Assembly (NCBI RefSeq): GCF_001654865.1
Contig: NZ_LXEO01000066.1
Location: 28,710 to 92,709, forward strand
Direction: 5' to 3'
From: Buttiauxella noackiae ATCC 51607
GTDB lineage: Bacteria > Pseudomonadota > Gammaproteobacteria > Enterobacterales > Enterobacteriaceae
DNA: 64,000 bases
The notes under the pieces were generated by a model. That model did no database searches and was not told the origin of the DNA. It saw nothing but the letters and a program-made list of their open reading frames with translations. Positions 1 through 8,917 of the stretch are shown here, piece after piece (position 1 is the first letter of the stretch; each line of letters begins with the position of its first letter). A program made the position numbers and the translations under genes.

Positions 1-228
1 GTAGATTTGAGTTTTAGTGATCTGACTATGTACTGTTTTTTTTGTCATGTTAAAAGCCTCGTTTTGCTGCAATGATTCTAGTTCGAATGGGGATTGCCCG
101 CAAGGCTGCTATCAATAGGGATGTAACGATGAAAATCCCTTACTCGGCATAAAATAATTTTTAGACTCATCTCACCATCTTGATACAATAGTTTGTAATT
201 TATAAGGTTAATCTCTTGGTGGTGATAG
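1..228. other. AT-rich leader region, no gene seen
   Basis: No open frame of convincing length is seen on either strand. The DNA is AT-rich like the module to its right. The 3' part must hold the promoter of the 351-residue gene; a GGTGGTG tract 4-10 bases before its ATG is the likely ribosome site. An integrase gene, if the element has one, would lie to the left of the window. Confidence 0.4.
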
Positions 229-1284
229 ATGGATAGTAATCCAAATTTTTTTGATGCTACTGATCTTTTTAAGATTCCTGAGCTATTTGATATCCCCGAT
301 GGTCTTCATTGCGTTGATGCTTATACTAAAAAATTTCATATTAGACTGGAAGATATCATCGCCGCTTGGTTGGATAATAGAATAAAACTGTATGTTAATC
401 TTCGTTCTGAATACTGTCGAATAAACCGTTATGCTAATAAAAAAGAACACCGCTACGATACTTTTGATATCAGTATCGGTAGAGACTTCTATCAACATGA
501 AAGAAGTCCACAGGCTACAGTAAGGAAATTCATACCTTGCAACCAATCTGAAATAAAAGAGGATATAAATTTCCAAGGGAGTAGTTTTTATAAATATGTT
601 TACAATGGATATGCTAGTGGATTTTGGCGACTACAGCTCACAAACACTACTCATCTAGTAAAAGTTAATTACAATCTTAAAAATGCTAATGTATCGTGGG
701 ATGAAATTCCAGGAGAGGTTAGAGTTTTGGGGCGAGATAATAAGGACCATTTGGTTTTTAATAAAGATATCTTTGTCTCTGATGAATGTTTGTATATTGA
801 TAGCTCTGGGTGTCAAGAACTATCTCAACATCTCAATGTTGAAGAAAATGAAATCCATGAGGTAGAGGGGTATTATATACAGAGTTTCATTGCTGTAATT
901 TTGCTTAAAATAAATTTTTCAAAAGAAAATGGTTTGATTAACCGTACAAAGACAGCAAATATATTGAATGCGTATCGTAAGGAGATGTGTGTATCTTTAG
1001 AGCCGGTTAGCGGGAAAAGTATATCCAGATGGATTAACGGCTCTTTAATAGAGAAAGGGCAGTTATCTTTAGATGTTGAGGATGGCCGACTATCTGAAGC
1101 AAAGAATGATATTATATATTTGATTATTAAACAATGTCATGCAGATCGTACATCAAAAGAGTTGGCTGTTTTATTGGGCAAGGAAATTGATGGCTATCAA
1201 TTACAGCAGAGAATTACATTGCCGCAATTAGTGAATTATCTTGATACGCTCATTACCAAATATGTATCACTGAATTTGAAATAA
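229..1284 (+). CDS. unknown 351-residue protein of a satellite-prophage module
   Basis: I do not recognise this family. The protein is 351 residues, soluble, with no signal peptide, no membrane segment and no P-loop. The C-terminal third (about residues 245-345) is helical and contains a KSISRWI segment that could be part of a DNA-binding helix-turn-helix, but this is a guess. Codon use is strongly AT-rich, as in the two genes that follow, which suggests recent transfer. It sits just before an AlpA-type regulator, the place occupied by yfjH in E. coli CP4-57, but I see no basis for calling it YfjH. The start is supported by a GGTGGTG tract upstream. Confidence 0.7.
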   Translation: MDSNPNFFDATDLFKIPELFDIPDGLHCVDAYTKKFHIRLEDIIAAWLDNRIKLYVNLRSEYCRINRYANKKEHRYDTFDISIGRDFYQHERSPQATVRKFIPCNQSEIKEDINFQGSSFYKYVYNGYASGFWRLQLTNTTHLVKVNYNLKNANVSWDEIPGEVRVLGRDNKDHLVFNKDIFVSDECLYIDSSGCQELSQHLNVEENEIHEVEGYYIQSFIAVILLKINFSKENGLINRTKTANILNAYRKEMCVSLEPVSGKSISRWINGSLIEKGQLSLDVEDGRLSEAKNDIIYLIIKQCHADRTSKELAVLLGKEIDGYQLQQRITLPQLVNYLDTLITKYVSLNLK

Positions 1285-1390
1285 ATTTCTCAATAAGGTT
1301 CTCAATAGACAATAGCTTAATGGGTACCCATCTTCTTTAAATTTTGATTTGAATCGTACAAACTGCCTCTACCGAAACAAAGGAGGCAGT

Positions 1391-1627
1391 ATGAGTACAA
1401 CATCTATCATTCCAACCCCTGAACAGCGATTGCAAATCCTGCATGTTTACGGCGAAAAATGTGACCGACTGGTGCGGGAAAAAGAGCGCCAGTACATCAC
1501 TTCGATTTCCCGGTCGACGGCCTGGAAGCTTGAAAAGGCTGGTAGGTTTCCTCAACGTAAATCACTTGGGGCTAAGTCGTGTGGCTGGTTGCTTAGCGAT
1601 CTTCTTTACTGGATCAATGAACGCTAA
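1391..1627 (+). CDS. alpA: AlpA-family transcriptional regulator
   Basis: A 78-residue MerR-like winged-helix regulator of the AlpA type. The core is ITSISRSTAWKLEKAGRFP followed by a GWLLSDLLYWI tail, the usual 'recognition helix then WLxSDIxxWI' pattern. An upstream in-frame ATG exists, but the start at 1391 is preferred because AGGAGG ends 4 bases before it. In CP4-57 and P4-like satellites AlpA controls integrase expression and excision; here it directly precedes a YfjI gene, the same order as in CP4-57. Its targets cannot be read from the sequence, although an inverted repeat just downstream is a candidate site. The slightly unusual spacing segment around residues 20-40 is compatible with the family. 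Confidence 0.85.
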   Translation: MSTTSIIPTPEQRLQILHVYGEKCDRLVREKERQYITSISRSTAWKLEKAGRFPQRKSLGAKSCGWLLSDLLYWINER

Positions 1628-1675
1628 GGGTCATAAGTTTTTTAGTATTTTTTATCTGATGGTTGGGAATGCATC

Positions 1676-1708
1676 TTGCTATTTCCACTATTAATAGCGG
1701 AATAGCAA
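1676..1708. repeat. imperfect inverted repeat between alpA and yfjI
   Basis: Arms TTGCTATT and AATAGCAA enclose a second paired segment (CC.CTAT with ATAG.GG). About 14 pairs form with one bulged T and one mismatch around a TA loop. It lies 49 bases after the alpA stop and 43 before the yfjI start. It could be an operator or an RNA hairpin; there is no T-run after it, so it is not an ordinary terminator. Confidence 0.6.
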
Positions 1709-1751
1709 CTCAACCGGAGGTACTTTTAACATTTAATGATGATGAGGTTTT

Positions 1752-3161
1752 ATGTCGGGAAATCGAGAGTTCCCCATACGTATGCTTCCCGCAATAGTGG
1801 GGAATGCAATTTATGAGGTAGTCCAACATACTCAGGCACCACTTCCCATGGTTGTTGCAGAGATGCTTGGTGTCATTTCTCTTGCTTGTCAGAACCGAAT
1901 TGATGTTTGCAGGCTGAATAATCTGCGTGGTCCGACATCACTTTTTATTGTGACAATTGCTGAATCAGGGGAAAGGAAAAGCACGGTAAGTAAGTTGTTA
2001 ATGAAGCCGATTTACCAGATGGAAGAACGGTTATTTGAGCAATATAAACAGGAACTAATCAACTGGCAATATAACGTAAAGATTTTCAAGGCGGAAGAGA
2101 AAGCCTTGATGTCAAAACTGAAGTCAGATATCCGTTGTGGCAAAGATCCAACTATGGCACGTGAATGTCTGAAAATACTGCAAGATAGTTATCCTGTGGA
2201 GCCTGTCAGATATAAGTTGACGTTCAATGATACCACACCAGCGGCGATAAAAGAGTACCTTTGTGGAGAATGGCGATCAGTTGGAATTATATCAGATGAG
2301 GCAGGTACGGTTTTTAATGGTTATACACTAAACGAATTACCGTTTGTAAACAAAATGTGGGATGGGTCGATTTATTCAGTCGAAAGGAAAAATGCACCTG
2401 AGATATTAATAAAAAATGCCAGATTGACATTATCCCTTCAGGTTCAGCCTGTAGTTATCAATAGGTATATTGAAAGAAAAGGGGATGTAGCAAAAGGGAT
2501 AGGTTTTTTTGCTCGTACACTTATTTGTCATCCATTTTCAACACAAGGATATAGACAAATAACTAATCCTGTTGTCTCAAGTGAACATCTGCCAGTGTTT
2601 CATGAGAGATTAATGGAGATCGTCAACGAAAGTATTATCAACAAAGATGAACGCATCTGCCTACATTTCTCGCCAGAAGCAGGACAGAGATGGGTTGCAT
2701 TTTATAATAAAGTTGAAACAGAAATGCGCTTAATCGGCTTTCTGTCAGACTTTAAAGATTACGCATCTAAAGTCGCTGAAAATATGGCAAGGATCGCCGC
2801 ATTATTACATTATTTCAATGGTAATGAAGGTGACATATCTCTTACCGCCGTTGAAGCTGCTGTAGAGATAAGCGCATGGTACGTAGAGGAGTATATTAAA
2901 TTATTTTCCAAACCACAGGAGTTAGATCTGATCAATACAGATGCAAATGAGCTTTATTGGTGGATGAAAGAATACTGTAGTCAAAATTTTGTACCTTACA
3001 TCAGGAAAAACACAATATTGCAATATGGACCCAATCGGTTCAGAGAGCGTAATAAAACGAACGAATTACTAAGCACACTCTACTCACAAGGGAAAATAAG
3101 CACCTATAAAAAAGGGAAAACTCTTTTTATTCAACCAATGGATAGTTTGGCGGTTATTTAA
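1752..3161 (+). CDS. yfjI: YfjI-like DUF3987 protein (satellite replication-associated)
   Basis: A 469-residue protein of the DUF3987/YfjI family, matching the length I know for E. coli YfjI. Residues 70-78 (AESGERKST) form the family's degenerate P-loop; the middle segment around residues 155-215 carries the conserved FNDTTPAAI and ISDEAGTVFNG stretches. Members are found in satellite prophages and are thought to act in replication as helicase-like ATPases, though the biochemical role is not settled. GAGG precedes the start by four bases. It is followed by YfjJ, giving the alpA-yfjI-yfjJ order of CP4-57. AT-rich codon use agrees with its neighbours. Confidence 0.88.
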   Translation: MSGNREFPIRMLPAIVGNAIYEVVQHTQAPLPMVVAEMLGVISLACQNRIDVCRLNNLRGPTSLFIVTIAESGERKSTVSKLLMKPIYQMEERLFEQYKQELINWQYNVKIFKAEEKALMSKLKSDIRCGKDPTMARECLKILQDSYPVEPVRYKLTFNDTTPAAIKEYLCGEWRSVGIISDEAGTVFNGYTLNELPFVNKMWDGSIYSVERKNAPEILIKNARLTLSLQVQPVVINRYIERKGDVAKGIGFFARTLICHPFSTQGYRQITNPVVSSEHLPVFHERLMEIVNESIINKDERICLHFSPEAGQRWVAFYNKVETEMRLIGFLSDFKDYASKVAENMARIAALLHYFNGNEGDISLTAVEAAVEISAWYVEEYIKLFSKPQELDLINTDANELYWWMKEYCSQNFVPYIRKNTILQYGPNRFRERNKTNELLSTLYSQGKISTYKKGKTLFIQPMDSLAVI

Positions 3162-3342
3162 GGTGGCGTTTAGGTAAATAATGCTAACAGGCTGCTTGTT
3201 AACTATTTCTAATTACAGAGTTGTTTTTATGCAGTCCTTACAGGCTGGGGTTGCCTTTTATCAGAATTTAAATGTTGGAAAGGTAATATATAGTTAATTG
3301 CAACTATCATATAAATAACCTTCAATATTCTATTACTAATAC

Positions 3343-3364
3343 ATCCCTGTGATCTCACAGGGAT
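3343..3364. repeat. near-perfect 22-base palindrome upstream of yfjJ
   Basis: ATCCCTGTGA is matched by TCACAGGGAT with a two-base centre. It ends 20 bases before the yfjJ ATG. It could be an operator dyad, a leader hairpin, or part of a replication origin; no T-run follows. Confidence 0.6.
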
Positions 3365-3384
3365 AATAAAGTCAGAGATATATT

Positions 3385-4005
3385 ATGGAACTATACCAAG
3401 GTACTCATGGCGCACACATCCTCGCTTACCGAGAAAGAATTGCGCAGACAGTTAGTAACGCAATCAATCAGTTTCCACGTACTATGGCATTAAGAGTAGA
3501 TCTTCACTATCCACCTATTTGGGATAATGGTGATACGATATGCTGTTACCCTAATCTTCAATCAGGAGCAATATCACGCTTTCTTGATTCACTTAAAGCA
3601 ATTCTGGAGGCGTATGAATATCGCAGAAAATTTGCAGGGATCAGGATTCATTACAATGTAGTACGAAATATTTGGGCAAGAGAATACTCACAGAGTGGTA
3701 AATGCCATTTCCATATTTGCTTATTCTTTAACAAGAATGCTTACTACCATTTGGGTCATCTTAAGCAGACTGGCACATTAAGCAATATGATTATAAGAGC
3801 CTGGTACAGTGCTCTGGACCTAGAGCTTGAAGATTGTCGTGATCTTGTTCACTTTCCAGATAACTGCAAATACATACTGGATATAAAGGATCCTGACTTT
3901 GATATCATTTACAATGATCTAATTAACCGTCTGGATTACCTGACAAAACTCGACACTAAAGTCTTCGGTGAAGGGGACCGAAACTTCGGGTGTAGTCGAG
4001 GATAA
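3385..4005 (+). CDS. yfjJ: YfjJ/YagK-type inovirus Gp2-like protein
   Basis: A 206-residue protein of the YagK/YfjJ C-terminal-domain family, also annotated as inovirus Gp2-like. The segment SGKCHFHICLFFN (about residues 108-120) carries a His-x-His of the kind found in HUH-type replication initiators, and the family is linked to rolling-circle-type replication of filamentous phages and satellites; activity here is inferred. A strong hairpin terminator follows. No good Shine-Dalgarno is visible: only a weak CAGAGA lies upstream, and a 22-base palindrome sits close by, so translation may be regulated. Confidence 0.85.
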   Translation: MELYQGTHGAHILAYRERIAQTVSNAINQFPRTMALRVDLHYPPIWDNGDTICCYPNLQSGAISRFLDSLKAILEAYEYRRKFAGIRIHYNVVRNIWAREYSQSGKCHFHICLFFNKNAYYHLGHLKQTGTLSNMIIRAWYSALDLELEDCRDLVHFPDNCKYILDIKDPDFDIIYNDLINRLDYLTKLDTKVFGEGDRNFGCSRG

Positions 4006-4020
4006 TTTATTATGGAAAAC

Positions 4021-4056
4021 AATGGCCTTTATTTTGATAAGGCCATTTAAATTTTA
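4021..4056 (+). terminator. terminator after yfjJ
   Basis: Nine-base stem AATGGCCTT / AAGGCCATT with a nine-base AT loop, followed by TTAAATTTTAT. It begins 15 bases after the yfjJ stop. Confidence 0.65.
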
Positions 4057-4224
4057 TGGACTAAAAGTAAATTAATGGTTTTTTAAAGTACTCTTTCCAT
4101 TTTACCACCTTATCCACAGCATAAAAGATTCATTTAGTCACGAGTTGTAAGGTTTATATATGAAGATTTTATATTTGAGCTAATATCCTTTATAAAATAA
4201 CATATTTCAGTGAAAAAACAGACT

Positions 4225-4812
4225 TCATCGTGATGCTGCTTTCAAATATGCATAACCGCCGGAAATATCAGATGCTGCATCAGCTAGTAAAACACGCCCT
4301 TTCCTATCATGTGCAAGTTCCGCGTAACTCTGTGGCGGCCACTTATAGCGAACATAAGCGTCAGCTACTGCTAAACGAAAACGAAGACCAAGATCCCAAC
4401 CCTGCAGCCAACCAAGCTCCGGTAAGTGAGGTGATAATATCTCGTGTGCTTTTTTAGATAGTTTAGATTTCAGAATTTTACTGTGAATATCATTATAAAA
4501 TTTTTCGATCACGTTATATCCACTTTCACCTCCAGACCTAATAGCAAGAGCCAGAAGAAAACACTTAAGTATGTCTTCCTGATTTTCTTGAATATCATTG
4601 GATATATTTATAAGAGCTGCATTCCAAGGATTTACACCAAAGGTGATAACAAGTGGTGATATCCAGCCCAGTGTCTCAGCGATTTCATAGAGTAGACTTG
4701 CTCGAGAAATTATACCCATAACATCCATTCTAAGGAGTAGTTCAGGCCTACGTATTAATCCCTGTAGCCATGAATCTGCCAAATTAGAATTTCTATCATT
4801 TATAAATGACAT
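4225..4812 (-). pseudogene. C-terminal fragment of an unknown gene, cut at an IS-like end
   Basis: A 195-residue open frame on the minus strand whose sequence looks like real protein (helical, with a Trp-rich segment WLQGWDLGLRF near residues 134-144). Its first Met has no ribosome site and an in-frame stop lies three codons upstream. The next base after the Met codon (4813) begins a TGTAGTGG sequence resembling an IS3-family terminus, so the frame appears to be the C-terminal end of a longer gene truncated by insertion. I do not recognise the family. Orientation is opposite to its neighbours, so it belonged to a different unit from the satellite module and Shango. Confidence 0.55.
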
Positions 4813-4862
4813 TGTAGTGGTTTACTGAATTTGGGCATCCGAATAGAGGTATACCGCGTCCG
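4813..4862. mobile_element. putative IS3-family terminal remnant
   Basis: The sequence begins TGTAGTGGTTTACTGAATTT and continues with an A/G-rich segment, closely resembling from memory the left end of an IS3-family element common in Salmonella and relatives. After about 45 bases the similarity is lost and no transposase frame follows. The call rests on recall, not on a database search. Its outer edge coincides exactly with the truncation of the 4225-4812 gene. Confidence 0.4.
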
Positions 4863-5293
4863 CATTTGGCACTACTAGCCCACAGGTTGAGCCCTGTCTG
4901 AAGTGAGCGTGAAGTGGAAGTTTGAGATGGTATAGCTTCTAAAGGCTTCCCTGCCATACAGATTGTCGACATTCTAAGCGAATCGGTAAGTTTCATCATG
5001 CAGTGGTCAGATCTTCATCTCCAGTGCAGTTGCTCGCATCGTAACGTAGCAGTAGTACATCATCATTCTGAAGCGATTGACCCATCAGGCATTTGCACAC
5101 CTTAAAAATTCTCTGCTGGTGAAGCACACTTATCCAATAGTTCTTATTATTTAAATCAATGAGTTAATTTTGATGGTGATTTGGTTTTAACCCTCGCGAT
5201 TTAGAAGTATTATTTTGAGATTAATCCACTTGTCCTGCTTTTCGTCGCCATTCTTTCGGTGTATGTGAAAAGTCATTTTTAAGGTTACTTTCC
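4863..5293. other. gene-free stretch upstream of the Shango operon
   Basis: No convincing gene is seen. A 67-codon minus-strand frame (4796-4999) runs across the IS-like end and has no coding signature. The last 150 bases are AT-rich and should contain the promoter of the TerB gene; I could not pick a convincing -35/-10 pair. Confidence 0.4.
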
Positions 5294-7603
5294 ATGGAGT
5301 TATGGATATTTATAGCGGTGATTTATTTAGTTTATTTTTTGTTTTTCAAAAAGAAAAAGCATAAACCCGCAGAAACTTATGCCTCCAGAACCGTGGAAGC
5401 GCCACCTAAAGAGTGGCTTGCTGACAACAAGAAAAAAGAGGCTGTTGTGCGAAACGGTGACAGTGAAGATGATAATTTGGCAACCTTTACGCTGAGCAGT
5501 GGCCGGAGTGTCGAGTATCAAATAACAACCACTCAACGCCAGAATCCCTCAAAAACTACGGGTGCCTTGGCTCGATGGGTGCTGCCGGCCGAGGTGATTA
5601 CTGTCGGTGGTATAGAGATTACCGGTGGTCATTTCTACTTCGGACAGCGTATGAAGCCAGCCGGGCAGAACTTAAGCAATTATTATGATGATGGCAGCGA
5701 GGCATCTTTAATTGACGACACGCTTAAGATATACCCCAAACCTTACATTTACGAAGATAGTTCATTGGGGTACTGGCCCAGTTTTTCCTCGCTTTCACCT
5801 GTGGCACGCGGCGCGTATCTCAGCTGGCTTGCCAGCGACAGGTGTGACGCTTCCTGCCCTGTTGGTTATGTTTTTATTTATCTGTATGGTCTCGAAAGAC
5901 GGGCGCTTGTTGACAGCCTGGACGAAAATACATCTGACGCTGAGTTCTGCGATCTGTTCAAAGAAATCCGCCGTCTAAGATCGGTATTCATTGAAAACCG
6001 TTCCTTCCGGAACTACTCCTCCCAGTTACTCGAAGCAATGTCCATCCTTCGCCCGGACGTTAATCTTGCTGCAGACCTCGACAATGAGATGGGGTTCAGC
6101 AACGGTATGCAGTTTAAGCTAGCACTGGCAAAGGCTGTGGATGCTGGATTACCCGTATCAGCTGATCTGGCGCTAACCTGGATAACAAACCATACAGAGT
6201 ATACGTTGCGAACGCCCGCCCGCCGATGCGCGAAAGAATTTGCTGCGCTTTTCAAACGGCGTTATATCCTCAAATATGGTGAGGGTATGTTAGTTAAGCC
6301 GAATAAAACGCGACTGAGGCTGGATTACACACCAGCAAGCCCCAATCTGCGCGGCATTCGCCTTCAGGTTCCCAACCTGCCTGACCCTAGTGCGTTAAAG
6401 GGCCCTGTCCAGAAAATTATGACACTTGCAGATATCTGCACAGACGAACTGGATGCTTACAGCCGCTATCTTGGTAGGAAAGGTACGTCAGAAAATGATA
6501 TTGCTGCAATTATGTTGCTGCCTGAAGAAATCATCGATGAAAGCGCAGGAAAAATTTCAAAGACATTCCAACGTTGGGCTAATGAAGTGATCGCAGATCA
6601 TGAGGGGTTAACTTCGGTTGCTAAATTTTGGGAGCATATTGGTGCCAGTTGCCCAGAGAAAATCAATAAAAAAGAGGCTGACCTGATGCAGGCCTTTGCG
6701 CTTAAGATGGGTTACAGCTTGGCTCCTGACCCGTTTTATCACCATGTGAAGGCAGAAGTTGACGGCGTTCTGGTTCTATTTACTGCCGGTGAGCGCACAC
6801 CTTTTTCACCGTCTCCAGAGTTTATCTCAGCTGTGATGACACTCAGGCTGGGAGCGATGGTAGCCTTAACCGATAACAGCCTTGATCAGGCCGAGCGAAA
6901 AGTGCTGGAAAACGCCATCGATCACAACCCCAGCTTCACAGATGATGAAAAACGTTCCCTGCATGCGTATTTAACGTGGCAGCTTCATACCCCGGCCAAC
7001 ATGACGGGAATGAAAAACAGGATTGCGCTGCTGAGTGTGGCGGAAAAATCAGCTGTGGGTCGGATTATCGTTAGTGTCGCCTGCTCGGATGGCAGTATCG
7101 CGCCTACCGAAATCAAACAGCTAGAGAAGATTTATTCAAGCTTGGGTCTGGATCCCTCATCTGTTTCCGCCAATATCCATCAGCATTCCACAGCTGAAAT
7201 TACACCCGTTTCTTCTGTTCCAGCGAGTCAGTCAACGGCAGAGTTCACGCTGGATGCTAACGTACTGGCTCGCCACGAATCGGCCACAGATGATGTCCGT
7301 AAATTACTGAGCACGATTTTCACTGAAGACGAACTGGAACTGCCAGAAAGCGTTCCCGTCTCCTTATTGGAGGAGGGGAGTCTTGACTCTGCACATAGCC
7401 AACTTTATCGCAGGTTGCTGGAGAAGGAAAAGTGGTCCCGGAAAGAGGCGACAGAACTGTGCGGTAATTGGAATTTGATGCTCGGTGGTGCGCTTGAGGT
7501 GATCAATGACTGGTCCTATGCAGCGGTTGATGCGCCAGTGCTGGAAGATACTGATGATGATATCTGGGTAGACCTGGAAATTGCCAAAGAATTAGAGGGA
7601 TAG
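5294..7603 (+). CDS. sngA: Shango SngA-like TerB-domain protein
   Basis: A 769-residue protein. Residues 3-18 are a hydrophobic segment followed by a Lys cluster, so it is probably anchored to the inner membrane with the bulk in the cytoplasm. The remainder matches the TerB-N (about 85-300) / TerB-like (about 500-625) / TerB-C (about 660-765) layout. TerB domains occur in tellurite-resistance and phage-defence complexes. The next two genes encode a DUF2791-type ATPase and a DEAD/DEAH helicase, the known Shango composition (TerB, ATPase, helicase). The start has AAGGTT upstream. A small linker separates it from the ATPase gene (3 bases), so the three are co-transcribed. The role in defence is inferred from gene content, not shown. 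Confidence 0.85.
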   Translation: MELWIFIAVIYLVYFLFFKKKKHKPAETYASRTVEAPPKEWLADNKKKEAVVRNGDSEDDNLATFTLSSGRSVEYQITTTQRQNPSKTTGALARWVLPAEVITVGGIEITGGHFYFGQRMKPAGQNLSNYYDDGSEASLIDDTLKIYPKPYIYEDSSLGYWPSFSSLSPVARGAYLSWLASDRCDASCPVGYVFIYLYGLERRALVDSLDENTSDAEFCDLFKEIRRLRSVFIENRSFRNYSSQLLEAMSILRPDVNLAADLDNEMGFSNGMQFKLALAKAVDAGLPVSADLALTWITNHTEYTLRTPARRCAKEFAALFKRRYILKYGEGMLVKPNKTRLRLDYTPASPNLRGIRLQVPNLPDPSALKGPVQKIMTLADICTDELDAYSRYLGRKGTSENDIAAIMLLPEEIIDESAGKISKTFQRWANEVIADHEGLTSVAKFWEHIGASCPEKINKKEADLMQAFALKMGYSLAPDPFYHHVKAEVDGVLVLFTAGERTPFSPSPEFISAVMTLRLGAMVALTDNSLDQAERKVLENAIDHNPSFTDDEKRSLHAYLTWQLHTPANMTGMKNRIALLSVAEKSAVGRIIVSVACSDGSIAPTEIKQLEKIYSSLGLDPSSVSANIHQHSTAEITPVSSVPASQSTAEFTLDANVLARHESATDDVRKLLSTIFTEDELELPESVPVSLLEEGSLDSAHSQLYRRLLEKEKWSRKEATELCGNWNLMLGGALEVINDWSYAAVDAPVLEDTDDDIWVDLEIAKELEG

Positions 7604-7606
7604 TTA

Positions 7607-8917
7607 ATGTCTGTAACACGCATAAGAGTTAAAGAACGCGACGCTATTATTCAGTCACTGAAGTCGGGAGTAACGCCAAGGATAGGCATTCAGCATATTC
7701 AGGTTGGTCGCATGAATGAGATAACCGCTCTCCACCAAGATATTGAGAGGATTGCTGACGGTGGCGCAAGCTTCAGACTTATCATCGGTGAATACGGATC
7801 CGGCAAAACGTTCTTTCTGAGTGTAGTGCGCTCTATTGCGCTGGAGAAAAAGCTAGTATCAGTCAGTGCCGACCTATCTCCCGACAGACGTATTCACTCA
7901 TCGGGAGGTCAAGCGCGTAATCTCTACTCAGAGCTGATGAAAAACATGTCCACCCGAAATAAACCTGATGGCAATGCGTTACTTAGCGTTGTGGAAAGGT
8001 TCGTCACTGAGGCAAGGAAGGAAGCTGATGCAGATGGCTCCCCAGTTTCATCGGTTATTCATAAACGCCTGGCTGCTTTGTCAGACATGGTGGGCGGATA
8101 TGACTTTGCTAAAGTCATCGATGCATTCTGGCGCGGGCACGAGCAGGATAATGAAACGTTAAAATCCAATGCCATTCGCTGGCTGCGCGGAGAATACACT
8201 ACCAAAACCGATGCCCGTAACGATCTTGACGTTCGGACTATTATCTCAGATGCTTCGTTCTTTGATGCGTTGAAGTTGATGAGCCTTTTTGTTCGTCAGG
8301 CAGGCTACGCCGGATTATTGGTCAGTCTCGACGAGATGGTGAACCTCTATAAGCTGAATAACACGCAGGCGAGAACAGCGAACTACGAACAGATTCTGCG
8401 GATCCTGAATGACTGTCTGCAGGGGTCTGCCGAGAATATTGGTTTTATTCTTGGCGGTACTCCCGAGTTCCTGTTTGATCCGCGTAAAGGACTTTACAGT
8501 TACGAAGCGCTGCAATCGCGTCTGGCAGAAAACCGGTTCGCACAGAAAGCTGGGGTAATTGACTACTCATCACCCACGCTGCATCTGGCAAGTCTCACTC
8601 CAGAAGAACTCTATATTTTACTGAAAAACCTCCGCCACGTTTATGCTGGCGGAGAGCCCGAGAAGTACCTGGTATCAGATGACGCACTCACCGGTTTTCT
8701 ACACCACTGTAGTAAAACCATCGGGGACGCTTACTTCCGTACGCCCCGGAATACCATCAAAGGGTTCCTCGACATGCTGGCCGTGCTGGAACAAAACAAC
8801 ATGATGGACTGGCAGATGCTTATCTCGGGTGTGGCGATTGAGGATGACAGGCCCAGCGACATGGATGATGCCATTGCGCAGGAAGACGATGACGGCCTAG
8901 CCAACTTCACATTATGA
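7607..8917 (+). CDS. sngB: Shango SngB-like ATPase (DUF2791/BrxD-related)
   Basis: A 436-residue P-loop ATPase. The Walker A GEYGSGKT is at residues 61-68 and the Walker B VSLDE at about 239-243. The overall pattern, including GGTPEFLFDPRKGLYSYEAL near 284-303, is that of the DUF2791 family, which also supplies BrxD in BREX type 2/3 systems. In Shango it is the ATPase partner of the TerB protein and the helicase. It starts 3 bases after sngA and its stop overlaps the sngC start (ATGA), indicating translational coupling. No other BREX gene (PglZ, methylase) is present, so BREX is excluded. Confidence 0.88.
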   Translation: MSVTRIRVKERDAIIQSLKSGVTPRIGIQHIQVGRMNEITALHQDIERIADGGASFRLIIGEYGSGKTFFLSVVRSIALEKKLVSVSADLSPDRRIHSSGGQARNLYSELMKNMSTRNKPDGNALLSVVERFVTEARKEADADGSPVSSVIHKRLAALSDMVGGYDFAKVIDAFWRGHEQDNETLKSNAIRWLRGEYTTKTDARNDLDVRTIISDASFFDALKLMSLFVRQAGYAGLLVSLDEMVNLYKLNNTQARTANYEQILRILNDCLQGSAENIGFILGGTPEFLFDPRKGLYSYEALQSRLAENRFAQKAGVIDYSSPTLHLASLTPEELYILLKNLRHVYAGGEPEKYLVSDDALTGFLHHCSKTIGDAYFRTPRNTIKGFLDMLAVLEQNNMMDWQMLISGVAIEDDRPSDMDDAIAQEDDDGLANFTL

